DNA from: Clostridium sp. UBA699
Lineage (GTDB): Bacteria; Bacillota; Clostridia; Clostridiales; Clostridiaceae
Assembly: GCA_002298915.1 (NCBI GenBank)
Contig: DBML01000003.1
Location: 9,822 to 73,821, forward strand
Length of the DNA stretch: 64,000 nucleotides
Direction of reading: 5' to 3'
Both the position numbers and the translations under genes were made by a program. Under the pieces are notes generated by a model. The model saw only the letters and a list, made by a program, of their open reading frames with translations, made no database searches and had not been told where the DNA came from. Below, piece by piece: positions 45,002 through 53,877 of this stretch. Within the stretch, counting starts at the first letter, position 1. The number at the start of each line of letters is the position of its first letter.

Positions 45002-46108
45002 ATGGTAAAAAGCAGACTAACAAAATCGGTTATACTGTCAATCTTGACTTTGAGCTTTCTTCTTTCGTTTTCGTCTTGCGGGAACAAAGAGGCGAGCATT
45101 CCTTCAAAGCGGATCGTTGAAATTCCTCAATCTTTGCCTCAGCTTGTCGAGCTGGCCAAGAAGGAGGGGAAAGTGGTTAGTCTCGGCATGCCGGACGATT
45201 GGGCAAACTGGAGGGATACCTGGGCAGCGATGAAAGCGCAATACGGGATATCTCATGTGGACACCGACATGTCAAGCGCAGAGGAGATAAGCAAATTTGA
45301 AGCGGAGAAGAGCAGCCCGACAGCTGATATAGGCGATGTGGGGATGGTTTTCGGACCAGTAGCTGTGGAAAAAGAGCTGACGCTGCCATACAAAACCTCG
45401 TATTTTAATGATATTCCGGACTGGGCGAAGGATGCGGAGGGGAATTGGATTGTAGCCTACACTGGAACAATAGCTATAATCACAAATAAAAAACTCGTGG
45501 AGAACCCACCCAAGAGCTGGGATGATCTTCTGAAAGGCGACTACAGGATAGCCATGGACGACGTCACCAAATCTGCTCAGGGACAGGCAACAGTCCTTGC
45601 AGCGGCAGTCGCATACGGAGGCAGCGAGAAAAACATCCAGCCGGGTATTGACTTCTTTGCAGCAATAGCCAAACAAGGCAGGCTTTCCTTGGTCAATCCG
45701 AGCATAGCTATGCTTGAAATGGGAGAGGTCGATGTGGCTCTGCTATGGGATTTCAGCGCACTTGAGCGAAGGGAAAAAGTCGACCCGGATGGCTTCGAAG
45801 TCTGCATTCCTAGTGAGGGCAGCGTGACAAGCGGATACACGACAATTATCAACAGATATGCGCTTCATCCCTACTCAGCTATGCTAACCAGGGAATATAT
45901 CCTCAGCGACGAAGGCCAGGTCAATTTTGCCAAGGGCTATGCAAGACCGATAAGGAACGTTGAAATGCCCGAGGCTGTCAAGGAAAAGCTGCTACCCAGC
46001 GAGCAATATAGGAATGCCAAACCGATAACTGATGTGGAGGCTTGGGCTAATGCATCAAAACAGCTGCCGCAGCTTTGGCAGAACGAGGTGCTGATTTATG
46101 TCAAATAG
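45002..46108 (+). CDS. ABC transporter substrate-binding lipoprotein
   Basis: 368 aa from ATG 45002 (RBS AAAGGAGAG; an earlier in-frame start is within the leader). Signal peptide with lipobox FSSC anchors it outside the membrane. Periplasmic-binding fold of the iron/spermidine/phosphonate (type II) group: ADIGDVGMVFG, YTGTIAIITNKKL, PKSWDDLLKGDYR, VDVALLWDFSA. Together with two permeases and an ATPase it forms a complete importer. The neighbouring isomerase hints at an organic rather than inorganic substrate. Confidence 0.88.
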   Translation: MVKSRLTKSVILSILTLSFLLSFSSCGNKEASIPSKRIVEIPQSLPQLVELAKKEGKVVSLGMPDDWANWRDTWAAMKAQYGISHVDTDMSSAEEISKFEAEKSSPTADIGDVGMVFGPVAVEKELTLPYKTSYFNDIPDWAKDAEGNWIVAYTGTIAIITNKKLVENPPKSWDDLLKGDYRIAMDDVTKSAQGQATVLAAAVAYGGSEKNIQPGIDFFAAIAKQGRLSLVNPSIAMLEMGEVDVALLWDFSALERREKVDPDGFEVCIPSEGSVTSGYTTIINRYALHPYSAMLTREYILSDEGQVNFAKGYARPIRNVEMPEAVKEKLLPSEQYRNAKPITDVEAWANASKQLPQLWQNEVLIYVK

Positions 46109-46931
46109 GTTGTACATTAAAATTTGTTTGATACCCTTTGCCCTTCTGATTATTTCATTTGAGATATTACCGCTTATTTCGATAGTTGCGGGCAGCTTGG
46201 GCGACGGCCAGGGAGGATACTCATTTATCCAATATAAGAACGCACTTACAAGCAGGTTTTATATGCAAGGTATTGCAAACAGCTTTAAAATATCAATCAT
46301 TTCTTCAGTTTTAGCAACGATAATATCGGTTGCGGGCTCATATTCCATCAGCAGGCTAGCTCCCAAAATAAGGGATGCTGTCATGATGATATCAAACATG
46401 ACTTCCAATTTTTCAGGCATACCGCTCGCTTTTGCCTTCATAGTGCTAATGGGGAATAACGGTGTTGTGACAATAATCATGAAGATGTACGGATTGAATC
46501 TCAGGGATTACTTCAACCTTTATTCTATTGCCGGAATCACAATGGTGTACACCTATTTCCTTGTGCCGCTTGGAATACTCTTGATGTATCCTGCTTATGA
46601 CGGAATAAAGAAAGAATGGGAGGAAGCCGCGCTTCTTCTCGGTGCTTCAAGAATTGAATTCTGGAGGTACATTGGCATTCCTTCAGTCTTTCCGAGCATA
46701 ATGGGAACACTAAGCATTCTTTTCGCAAACGCGATGGGAGCATATGCGACCGCCGTAGCGCTGACGAGCGGGAACATAAACCTGCTGACCATAAGGATAG
46801 GAGCGCTGGTTTCAGGGGATATTAACCTGAATCCTGAGCTCGCCAGCGCCCTTGCGGTTATTCTGGGGTTGATAGTTATAGTCACGAACCTTGTAAACCA
46901 GATAATTACAAGGGGAAGGAGTCGGGCATGA
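46098..46931 (+). CDS. ABC transporter permease (first)
   Basis: 277 aa, six membrane segments, overlapping the binding-protein gene by 11 nt. BPD_transp_1 fold with the ATPase-docking EAA loop EWEEAALLLGASRIEFWRYI. Related to the PotB/AfuB/ThiP half-permeases. Translationally coupled to the next permease through an ATGA overlap. Confidence 0.9.
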   Translation: MSNRLYIKICLIPFALLIISFEILPLISIVAGSLGDGQGGYSFIQYKNALTSRFYMQGIANSFKISIISSVLATIISVAGSYSISRLAPKIRDAVMMISNMTSNFSGIPLAFAFIVLMGNNGVVTIIMKMYGLNLRDYFNLYSIAGITMVYTYFLVPLGILLMYPAYDGIKKEWEEAALLLGASRIEFWRYIGIPSVFPSIMGTLSILFANAMGAYATAVALTSGNINLLTIRIGALVSGDINLNPELASALAVILGLIVIVTNLVNQIITRGRSRA

Positions 46932-47722
46932 ACAAGAGAAAAGATTTATTGCATTACCTAGCCGCAGGAATTATACTGATCTACCTCTCCATTCCCCTTG
47001 CGGTAACTTTTTTATATTCAATAGCACAGAAGTGGCAGTCATCAGTGCTTCCGGAAAGTTACACTGCAGCCTGGTACCAGGCAGTTTTATCAGATGGCAG
47101 GTTCTGGGAATCATTGGGGCGTTCGTTCTTTATAAGCATTGCAGCAGTCCTGTTAAGCCTTGCAGTGATGATTCCTACAGTTTTTATTATAACAATCTAC
47201 TTCGGGAAATATGAGAAGTACTTTAATGTTATCTCTATAATTCCTTTTTCGATACCAGGTGTTGTATATGCTGTGGGCTTGATAAAAATATATTCCAAAG
47301 GTCCGGTTAATATCTCAGGAACTGTGTGGATCCTTTTGGGGGCGTTCTTCATAGTAGTCATGCCATATATGCATCAGGCTGTGAGGAACTGTCTTGGGAC
47401 GATAGATGCCAGACAGCTGATGGAGGCAGCAGAACTGCTGAATGCGACAAAGCTTCAAGCTTTTATTCACGTTATCCTGCCCAATATCATGAAGGGCATT
47501 ACTGTTTCGGCACTTCTGGCATTTTCGCTTCTGTTCGGAGAGTTTGTACTGACCAACATTTTAGTAGGCGGAGCCTTCGAGACAGTCCAGATATACCTCT
47601 TCACAAAACAGAACCTAAGCGGTCATATCTGCAGTGCAATAGTCATGATATATTTTATCTGCGTGCTGGTATTGTCACTATTAACAACCATAGCCAACAA
47701 GCTGATCAGCAAGGCGCTTTAG
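46928..47722 (+). CDS. ABC transporter permease (second)
   Basis: 264 aa, six membrane segments, starting in the 4-nt ATGA overlap with the first permease. The EAA loop reads QLMEAAELLNATKLQAFIHVILPN. Resembles PotC-type permeases. The two permeases form the heterodimeric channel. Confidence 0.9.
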   Translation: MNKRKDLLHYLAAGIILIYLSIPLAVTFLYSIAQKWQSSVLPESYTAAWYQAVLSDGRFWESLGRSFFISIAAVLLSLAVMIPTVFIITIYFGKYEKYFNVISIIPFSIPGVVYAVGLIKIYSKGPVNISGTVWILLGAFFIVVMPYMHQAVRNCLGTIDARQLMEAAELLNATKLQAFIHVILPNIMKGITVSALLAFSLLFGEFVLTNILVGGAFETVQIYLFTKQNLSGHICSAIVMIYFICVLVLSLLTTIANKLISKAL

Positions 47723-47734
47723 AGGAGGAATACA

Positions 47735-48748
47735 ATGAGTTACTTAACCGTTAAAGGGCTTACGAAAAGCTTCAAAGACAAAAGGATAATTGAAAATCTG
47801 GATTTCACAATTGATGATGGCGAGTTTATTACACTTTTGGGGCCAAGCGGCTGCGGAAAGAGCACGCTTTTAAGATGCATCGCAGGGCTTGAGCAGATTG
47901 ACTATGGGGAAATATATATAGATGGAAAGGAAGTCAGCCGAGAGGGGCCAAAGAGGAGAGGGATAGGGATGGTATTCCAATCCTATGCACTCTTTCCGAA
48001 CATGACAGTCAGAGAAAACATAGGCTTCGGTTTGAAAATGAAAAGGCTCAATGAAAGCGAACGCAGGAAAAAGGTTGACAGGATGATGGAGCTTGTTGAA
48101 ATCACTGACAAGGCGGAATCTCACATCCGTGAGCTCTCAGGTGGACAGCAGCAGAGAGTGGCGCTTGCCAGGTCGCTGGCTGTTGAACCCAAAATTCTCT
48201 TGCTGGATGAACCTTTGAGCGCTTTGGATGCAAAGGTCAGAAAGAACCTCAGGCTGCAGCTGAGGAATATCCAAAAACAGCTGAAAATAACGACTGTTTT
48301 TGTGACTCATGACCAGGAAGAAGCTCTCACTTTGTCTGATAGGATTCTCGTTTTTGATAAAGGCGGAATATCACAGATGGGTACTCCTGCTGAAATATAT
48401 TCGCTGCCAAAGAATGAATTTGTGGCAGGTTTCATTGGGAATTACAATATACTAACTTTAGAAGAGTTAGTAGAGATATCAGGAGCACGGTTCGATGGTG
48501 AACTTTTTGCAATCAGGCCGGAAGTTATAAGTGTGTATGAAGAGATGGCTCAAAACGATGGAAATGATATAGAGTTTAGAGGAATAGTTGAGGACATTGT
48601 GGTTCTAGGCAGCATCCTGAGGTGCTATCTGAAAGTCAAAAACAGGAAGATTATTGCAGATATGCTCAATAGAAAAGACAACTATTTTGAAAAAGGTAAA
48701 GAAGTGAAAGTGCTAATATCGAAAAAGGAAATAAGTCGAATAAGGTAA
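47735..48748 (+). CDS. ABC transporter ATP-binding protein (PotA/FbpC-like)
   Basis: 337 aa. Walker A GPSGCGKST, Q-loop VFQSYALFP, signature LSGGQQQRVALARSLA, Walker B ILLLDEPLSALDA and H-loop VTHDQEEA. The C-terminal ~100 residues fit a TOBE-type substrate or regulatory domain. RBS GAGGAGGAA. Energises the importer encoded upstream. Confidence 0.94.
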   Translation: MSYLTVKGLTKSFKDKRIIENLDFTIDDGEFITLLGPSGCGKSTLLRCIAGLEQIDYGEIYIDGKEVSREGPKRRGIGMVFQSYALFPNMTVRENIGFGLKMKRLNESERRKKVDRMMELVEITDKAESHIRELSGGQQQRVALARSLAVEPKILLLDEPLSALDAKVRKNLRLQLRNIQKQLKITTVFVTHDQEEALTLSDRILVFDKGGISQMGTPAEIYSLPKNEFVAGFIGNYNILTLEELVEISGARFDGELFAIRPEVISVYEEMAQNDGNDIEFRGIVEDIVVLGSILRCYLKVKNRKIIADMLNRKDNYFEKGKEVKVLISKKEISRIR

Positions 48749-48763
48749 GGGAAGGTGATTTTA

Positions 48764-49531
48764 TTGCTAACGCAGGAAAGACGCGAGCGTATTATTGAAA
48801 TAATCGAGAAAGAAGGCAGCGTGAAAACAACAAAGCTGATAAAACTTTTTGATGTTTCCGTTGAAACTATAAGGAGGGACATGGAATCCCTTGAAAAACA
48901 AGGATTGCTGAAAAGGGTCTACGGGGGAGCCGTACTCAAGAAGCCAAACACTCTCGATAAGATACATTTTTCAAAGAGAGAGAGCGAATACAAGGAAGAG
49001 AAGAAAGAGATTGCGGCAATTGCTATAAGGTACATCGAGGAGGGTGAGTCCATAGCGCTTAATGACAGCACGACAAATACAGAGATAGCCAAGGAGCTTA
49101 AGAAGAGTTTCAGCAATCTTACAATAATCACAAATTCACTCATGATAGCAAATGAACTTCTTGGTGTGGAAGGGTTCACGGTGATAATGACTGGCGGGGT
49201 TCTGAATCACAAAGAGATGGCCTTTTATGGCGACCTGGCTGAAGATATACTTTCAAACTTCATAGTAAACAAGGCATTTCTTGGCGTTACGGGGATTTCG
49301 CTGAACAGGGGTGTCATGGATTATTCAATAGAAGAAGTAAAGATGCAAAGGAAGATGATGGAGATGTCACAGGAAGTCATCATCCTTGCCGACAGCAGCA
49401 AGATAGACAATGTATCCCTTGTCAAGCTTGCCGATATCGACGAGGTGAATCTTCTCATAACGGACTCTAAGCTTGACCAGAAGGTTTTGAACAAGTATCA
49501 AAAGAGCGGGATAGAGATTGTTACAAGCTAA
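48764..49531 (+). CDS. DeoR-family transcriptional regulator
   Basis: 255 aa from TTG 48764, giving the usual MLTQERRERI start with AAGGTGA about 8 nt upstream; a GTG at 48755 overlaps the RBS. N-terminal DeoR helix-turn-helix (GSVKTTKLIKLFDVSVETIRRDM split) and the family signature LLKRVYGGAV. The C-terminal sugar-phosphate sensor domain has NDSTTNTEIA, MTGGVLNHKEMAFYGDLAE and ILADSSKID. DeoR regulators generally sense phosphorylated sugars, supporting a carbohydrate-like substrate for the linked ABC system. Confidence 0.92.
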   Translation: MLTQERRERIIEIIEKEGSVKTTKLIKLFDVSVETIRRDMESLEKQGLLKRVYGGAVLKKPNTLDKIHFSKRESEYKEEKKEIAAIAIRYIEEGESIALNDSTTNTEIAKELKKSFSNLTIITNSLMIANELLGVEGFTVIMTGGVLNHKEMAFYGDLAEDILSNFIVNKAFLGVTGISLNRGVMDYSIEEVKMQRKMMEMSQEVIILADSSKIDNVSLVKLADIDEVNLLITDSKLDQKVLNKYQKSGIEIVTS

Positions 49532-49536
49532 CATAA

Positions 49537-49585
49537 AAAAATGCAGACGGGTAAGAAATATCTTATCTGTCTGCATTTTTGTTCA
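49537..49585. terminator. Bidirectional terminator between DeoR gene and pdxT
   Basis: 20-bp stem starting AAAAATGCAGAC and closing GTCTGCATTTTT (two G-U pairs), AATA loop. A-rich and T-rich ends on the two sides serve both convergent genes. Confidence 0.88.
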
Positions 49586-49589
49586 ATTT

Positions 49590-50162
49590 TTATTTTACAA
49601 TTTTTTCAAGGAAATACTTGTGAACGCTAAGGTCCGATGTGAGCTCAGGATGGAAGGCTATCGCAAGCTGGTTCCCCTGCCTTGCGGCGACAATCTTCCC
49701 GTCCACAACTGACAGGACGTCGACCTCTTTGCCGGCACTCTCTATGAAAGGAGCGCGGATGAACGTCATCTCGATCCTGCCGATCCCTTTGAAGTCAGCC
49801 TCGGTCCTGAAGCTGCCAAGCTGTCTCCCGTAGGCGTTCCTCCTTGCGACTATGTCCATCGTTCCGAAATAGGAATCGTCGTCGTTGGAGATTGACTTGG
49901 CAAGCAGTATCAGGCCGGCGCAGGTTCCGAAGACCGGCAGGCCGTTCTGTATCAGCTTCTTCAGGTCGTCGAACAGGTCCAGCTCACGCAGGAGCTTGCC
50001 CATGACCGTGCTCTCGCCTCCAGGAAGGACGAGCCCGTCGATAGGGCCCTTCTTCAGGTCGGCTTTCTGTCTTATCTCGAAGGTTTCAGCCCCCAGCTTG
50101 TTCAGAGCATGCACGTGCTCGATGAAGGCGCCCTGGAGAGCTAAAACGCCTATCCTCTTCAT
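49590..50162 (-). CDS. pdxT: PLP synthase glutaminase subunit PdxT
   Basis: 190 aa class-I-like glutamine amidotransferase supplying ammonia to PdxS. Motifs: GVLALQGAFIEH, LPGGEST, nucleophile Cys in FGTCAGLILLAK, and the His-Glu pair in AFHPELT. Starts immediately after the pdxS stop (adjacent bases), so it is co-translated with pdxS. Confidence 0.96.
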   Translation of the reverse strand: MKRIGVLALQGAFIEHVHALNKLGAETFEIRQKADLKKGPIDGLVLPGGESTVMGKLLRELDLFDDLKKLIQNGLPVFGTCAGLILLAKSISNDDDSYFGTMDIVARRNAYGRQLGSFRTEADFKGIGRIEMTFIRAPFIESAGKEVDVLSVVDGKIVAARQGNQLAIAFHPELTSDLSVHKYFLEKIVK

Positions 50163-51035
50163 TTATATACCTCTCTGTGCCATGAGGAGGTCGATCTCGC
50201 TCTCGTTGATTCCGACCATGGCTTCACCGAGGTCCGCTGAAAGCTCAGCTATCAGCTTGGCGTCAGTGAAGTTTGTGACAGCCTTTACGATAGCCTGCGC
50301 CCTCTTTGCAGGGTCTCCCGACTTGAATATTCCCGAGCCTACGAACACGCCTTCAGCGCCGAGCTGCATCATGAGCGCCGCATCTGCAGGTGTTGCCACA
50401 CCGCCAGCTGCGAAGTTTACCACAGGAAGCTTTCCGTTCTCGTGAACGTACTGCACTAGGTGGAAAGGCACCTGAAGCTCTTTTGCCGCAAAGTAGAGCT
50501 CGTCCTCCCTAAGGCTCTGGAGGTTCCTCATCTGCTGGTTGATCATCCTCATGTGGCGCACAGCCTGGATTATGTCTCCGGTTCCTGGTTCGCCCTTTGT
50601 CCTGATCATTGAAGCTCCCTCGTTTATCCTTCTGAGGGCTTCGCCGAGGTCCTTGGCTCCGCACACGAAAGGCACGCTGAACTTCGACTTGTCAATGTGG
50701 TACTTGTCGTCTGCAGGTGAAAGGACTTCGCTTTCATCTATATAATCTATTTCTATAGCTTCAAGGATCTGAGCTTCAACGAAGTGCCCTATCCTAACCT
50801 TTGCCATTACCGGAATCGATACTGCCTCCTGAATTCCTTTGATCATAACAGGGTCGCTCATCCTGGAAACGCCGCCGGCAGCACGGATGTCAGCAGGGAT
50901 CCTTTCGAGGGCCATAACAGCGCATGCGCCTGCTTCCTCGGCTATTCTTGCCTGTTCAGGAGTTGTTACATCCATTATCACTCCGCCCTTGAGCATCTGG
51001 GCCAGGTTTTTGTTCAGTTCATAACGATTGTTCAT
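50163..51035 (-). CDS. pdxS: PLP synthase PdxS
   Basis: 290 aa TIM-barrel synthase making pyridoxal 5'-phosphate from ribose 5-phosphate, glyceraldehyde 3-phosphate and ammonia. The catalytic lysine Lys79 is in MAKVRIGHF, with the second lysine in VCGAKDLGEA and the phosphate loop in FAAGGVATPADAALM. RBS AAGGAGATA on the minus strand. Divergent from the MocR-type regulator that likely controls it. PLP is needed by the ornithine decarboxylase in the same window. Confidence 0.97.
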   Translation of the reverse strand: MNNRYELNKNLAQMLKGGVIMDVTTPEQARIAEEAGACAVMALERIPADIRAAGGVSRMSDPVMIKGIQEAVSIPVMAKVRIGHFVEAQILEAIEIDYIDESEVLSPADDKYHIDKSKFSVPFVCGAKDLGEALRRINEGASMIRTKGEPGTGDIIQAVRHMRMINQQMRNLQSLREDELYFAAKELQVPFHLVQYVHENGKLPVVNFAAGGVATPADAALMMQLGAEGVFVGSGIFKSGDPAKRAQAIVKAVTNFTDAKLIAELSADLGEAMVGINESEIDLLMAQRGI

Positions 51036-51133
51036 TTTACATATCTCCTTCTAAATAGACTTTTAATATACTCTTAACTTGACTAAATCGGTCAATATGC
51101 TATCATTATATTCTGAAGCTGGTATTATAAAAA

Positions 51134-51168
51134 GTATCAATTTGACACAAGTTGATGGTATCAGTTTG
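51134..51168. promoter_or_regulatory. Direct repeats in the pdxS-pdxR control region
   Basis: GTATCAATTTG (51134-51144) and GTATCAGTTTG (51158-51168), 10 of 11 identical, 24 bp apart, in the divergent region. A related GGTAT lies just upstream near 51121. MocR/PdxR regulators typically bind spaced direct repeats, so these are candidate operators. Confidence 0.5.
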
Positions 51169-51182
51169 GAGGAGAGATTTTC

Positions 51183-52610
51183 ATGGAAATGCTTACATTC
51201 GTTATGGATACTGAAGGCGGAGAGCCTCTTTATCTGCAGCTTTACGATTATATAAAATCAGAAATCCGGTCCGGAAGGATAGCCTGCAGCTCTAAGCTGC
51301 CTTCAAAAAGAAAGCTGTCCGCCCACCTGGGTATAAGCCAGAACACAATCCAGGCGGCCTACGACCAGCTCATCGAGGAAGGCTACGTCGTGCCGGTCGA
51401 AAGGAAGGGCTTCTTCGTGTGCAAGCTCGACAACATCGTCAGGCTGGAGAGCGCGGACGGAATGGGCGCCAGCGAGGCAGGAAAGTCCCTTCAGAAGGCT
51501 GACCACGACTTCTCCTACCACGGCGTAGACAGGCCCAACTTCCCGTTCTCGGCATGGAGGAGGATCACCAAGGACGTGATCAACGAATACGACGGCGAGC
51601 TGCTCAGGAGCGGCGACATTCAGGGAAATGCCAGCCTCAGGAGGTCAATTGCGGATTACCTCAGGCAGTCAAGGGGTGTCAGATGCACCGCCGATCAGAT
51701 AGTGATCAGCGCCGGCACCGAATACCTTTTCCAGCTGCTCATACAGCTGCTGGGAAGGGAAAGCATCTACGGCATCGAGAACCCTGGCTACGAGAAGCTG
51801 AACCTGCTCTTCAACAGCAGCCGCGCCAAATTCAAGGCTATCAACATAGACAGCGACGGCATGGTCCCCGATGACATCAGGAAAAGCGGCGCGGACGTGA
51901 TATGCATAACCCCCGCCCACCAGTTCCCAACCGGTGTTATCATGCCCATAAACAGGAGGATACAGATACTCAACTGGGCCAACGAAAAGACCGGCCGCTA
52001 CATCATAGAGGACGACTACGACAGCGAGTTCAAGTACAGCGGAAAGCCGATCCCAGCCCTTCAGGGGCTCGACAGCGGCGGGAGGGTCATATACATGGGA
52101 GCCTTCTCAAAATCCCTGTCGCCCTCGCTCAGGATAAGCTACATGGTGCTGCCGGAGAAGCTGCTGAAGGAGTTCAAGGAGAAGATGTCCTTCATAATAT
52201 GCCCAGTGCCGATGATTGAGCAGAAGGTCCTCTGCAGGTTCATCCAGGAAGGGTATTTCGAAAGGCACCTCAACAAGATGAGGACGATATACAAGAAGAA
52301 GAGGGAGGCGCTTGCCGGAGCTATAGCAAGGACTGGGAGCCCACTTGAGATAGTCGGCGCCGACGCCGGGCTGCACCTCGTCCTGAGGGTAGACAACGGC
52401 ATGAGCGAGAGGCAGCTGGTGGATTCAGCCCTAAAGGCGGGAGTCAGGGTGTACGGCCTGTCGAAATACTATCTGAACGATGAATATTTGAACAAAAAAC
52501 CCGAATTGCTGCTCGGATATGCTACAATGGTAGAAGGAGAAATAGCAGAAGCCGTCAAGCTCTTAAACAGGGCTTGGTTCGGTGACCTCAGAGATTTGGA
52601 AAGAAGGTAA
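51183..52610 (+). CDS. pdxR: MocR/PdxR-family regulator with aminotransferase-like domain
   Basis: 475 aa. N-terminal GntR winged helix (GEPLYLQLYDYIKSEI, SKRKLSAHLGISQNTIQAAY), linker, then a fold-type I aminotransferase domain with IIEDDYDSEFKY and the PLP-binding Lys in GAFSKSLSPSLRI. PdxR proteins sense PLP through this domain and activate pdxST. RBS GGAGGAGA. Divergent from pdxST across 147 nt with direct repeats. A glycosyltransferase gene follows only 6 nt downstream, an unexpected operon partner. Confidence 0.93.
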   Translation: MEMLTFVMDTEGGEPLYLQLYDYIKSEIRSGRIACSSKLPSKRKLSAHLGISQNTIQAAYDQLIEEGYVVPVERKGFFVCKLDNIVRLESADGMGASEAGKSLQKADHDFSYHGVDRPNFPFSAWRRITKDVINEYDGELLRSGDIQGNASLRRSIADYLRQSRGVRCTADQIVISAGTEYLFQLLIQLLGRESIYGIENPGYEKLNLLFNSSRAKFKAINIDSDGMVPDDIRKSGADVICITPAHQFPTGVIMPINRRIQILNWANEKTGRYIIEDDYDSEFKYSGKPIPALQGLDSGGRVIYMGAFSKSLSPSLRISYMVLPEKLLKEFKEKMSFIICPVPMIEQKVLCRFIQEGYFERHLNKMRTIYKKKREALAGAIARTGSPLEIVGADAGLHLVLRVDNGMSERQLVDSALKAGVRVYGLSKYYLNDEYLNKKPELLLGYATMVEGEIAEAVKLLNRAWFGDLRDLERR

Positions 52611-52616
52611 ACTGAT

Positions 52617-53867
52617 ATGTATTTAATGCTTATAATAACCAAAACATTATGGCTTCTAAGCTTTTTGATGATAATATACATGGGTTACTACGTCTACACC
52701 TCTGCTTTTGCGCTCAAAAAACTAAAGGAGCTGCCTCAGGCGGAGCCTAAAAACAGGTTTGCCGCGGTAATAGCAGCAAGGAACGAGGAGAACGTGATAG
52801 GTAACCTTGTAAAGAGCCTTAAGGAGCAGAACTACCCTCCTGAGCTCGTGGAGGTTTTCGTCATACCAAACAACTGCACTGACAACACGGCTGCTGCTGC
52901 GCTGAAAGCAGGCGCAGTGGTTGTGGACTGCGACAGGAAGGTGAGGTCCAAGGGCGACGTCCTAAATTTCGCTTTCGAAACCATATTCAGCGGCAGGGAG
53001 GACTTCGACGCCTACTGCGTATTCGATGCCGACAACCTCGCCGATCCCGACTTCTTCAGGGAGATGAACAACGCGCTCTGCAGCGGCATGAAGGCCGCTC
53101 AGGGCTTCAGGGACAGCAAGAACCCGGACGACTCAGCCGTATCTTCCTGGTACACAGTATACTACCTCACAATAAACAGGATACTGAACCATTCGAGGAG
53201 CGCCCTCAGCATGTCCTCCTGGATAAACGGGACAGGCTTCATGATAAGCGACCAGGCCATAAGGCAGCTCGGCGGCTGGAACACGAAGACCATATCAGAG
53301 GACATGGAGATAACTACGCTCTGCGTGCTCAATGGCATCAACATAGGCTGGGTTCCTAAGGCGGTGGTGTTCGACGAACAGCCGCTCACCTTCGGACAGT
53401 CCTGGAAGCAGAGAAGAAGGTGGTCCACAGGCATGCAGGACTGCGCCAGGTACATCAAGCCGCTCATGGCATCGGCATTAAGGGACAAGAACGTAAACTG
53501 CGTCGAGGTGGTTTTCACGATCATAGCCCCTTATGTGCAGCTCCTCGGAGCGACGGCGTTCGCCCTGACAATGCTGCTCACTGGGATAAAGATAAAGTAC
53601 GACCTCTTCCCGGACACGTTCCTGTTCGTGAGGCTGTTCCTTTCCTTCGACACATCCTACATTTCCACAACCGCGGTATCAGCCCTGGCCGTGCTTTTGG
53701 CAGGGAAGAGCATGAAGAAGCTTTCCTACGGAATACTGAGCTTCTGGATATTCCTTGCCACATGGGTGCCGATAAACCTCATAAGCCTCTTCAGGAAGCA
53801 GAAGGACTGGAGCAAGATCGAGCACACAAGGCAGCTTACGCTAAAGGATATCGCAGATCAGGAATAG
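52617..53867 (+). CDS. Membrane-bound GT2 family glycosyltransferase
   Basis: 416 aa. One N-terminal membrane segment, a cytosolic GT-A domain with IAARNEENVI, NNCTDNT, YCVFDADN (DxD) and ISEDME, and the QRRRW motif of processive cellulose/hyaluronan-synthase-like enzymes. Several C-terminal membrane segments follow. Likely polymerises or transfers a sugar at the membrane; product unknown. Starts 6 nt after pdxR without a strong RBS (AAGGTAAAC), and is followed 10 nt later by a phospholipase C-like gene. Confidence 0.85.
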   Translation: MYLMLIITKTLWLLSFLMIIYMGYYVYTSAFALKKLKELPQAEPKNRFAAVIAARNEENVIGNLVKSLKEQNYPPELVEVFVIPNNCTDNTAAAALKAGAVVVDCDRKVRSKGDVLNFAFETIFSGREDFDAYCVFDADNLADPDFFREMNNALCSGMKAAQGFRDSKNPDDSAVSSWYTVYYLTINRILNHSRSALSMSSWINGTGFMISDQAIRQLGGWNTKTISEDMEITTLCVLNGINIGWVPKAVVFDEQPLTFGQSWKQRRRWSTGMQDCARYIKPLMASALRDKNVNCVEVVFTIIAPYVQLLGATAFALTMLLTGIKIKYDLFPDTFLFVRLFLSFDTSYISTTAVSALAVLLAGKSMKKLSYGILSFWIFLATWVPINLISLFRKQKDWSKIEHTRQLTLKDIADQE

Positions 53868-53877
53868 GAGTGGTACT

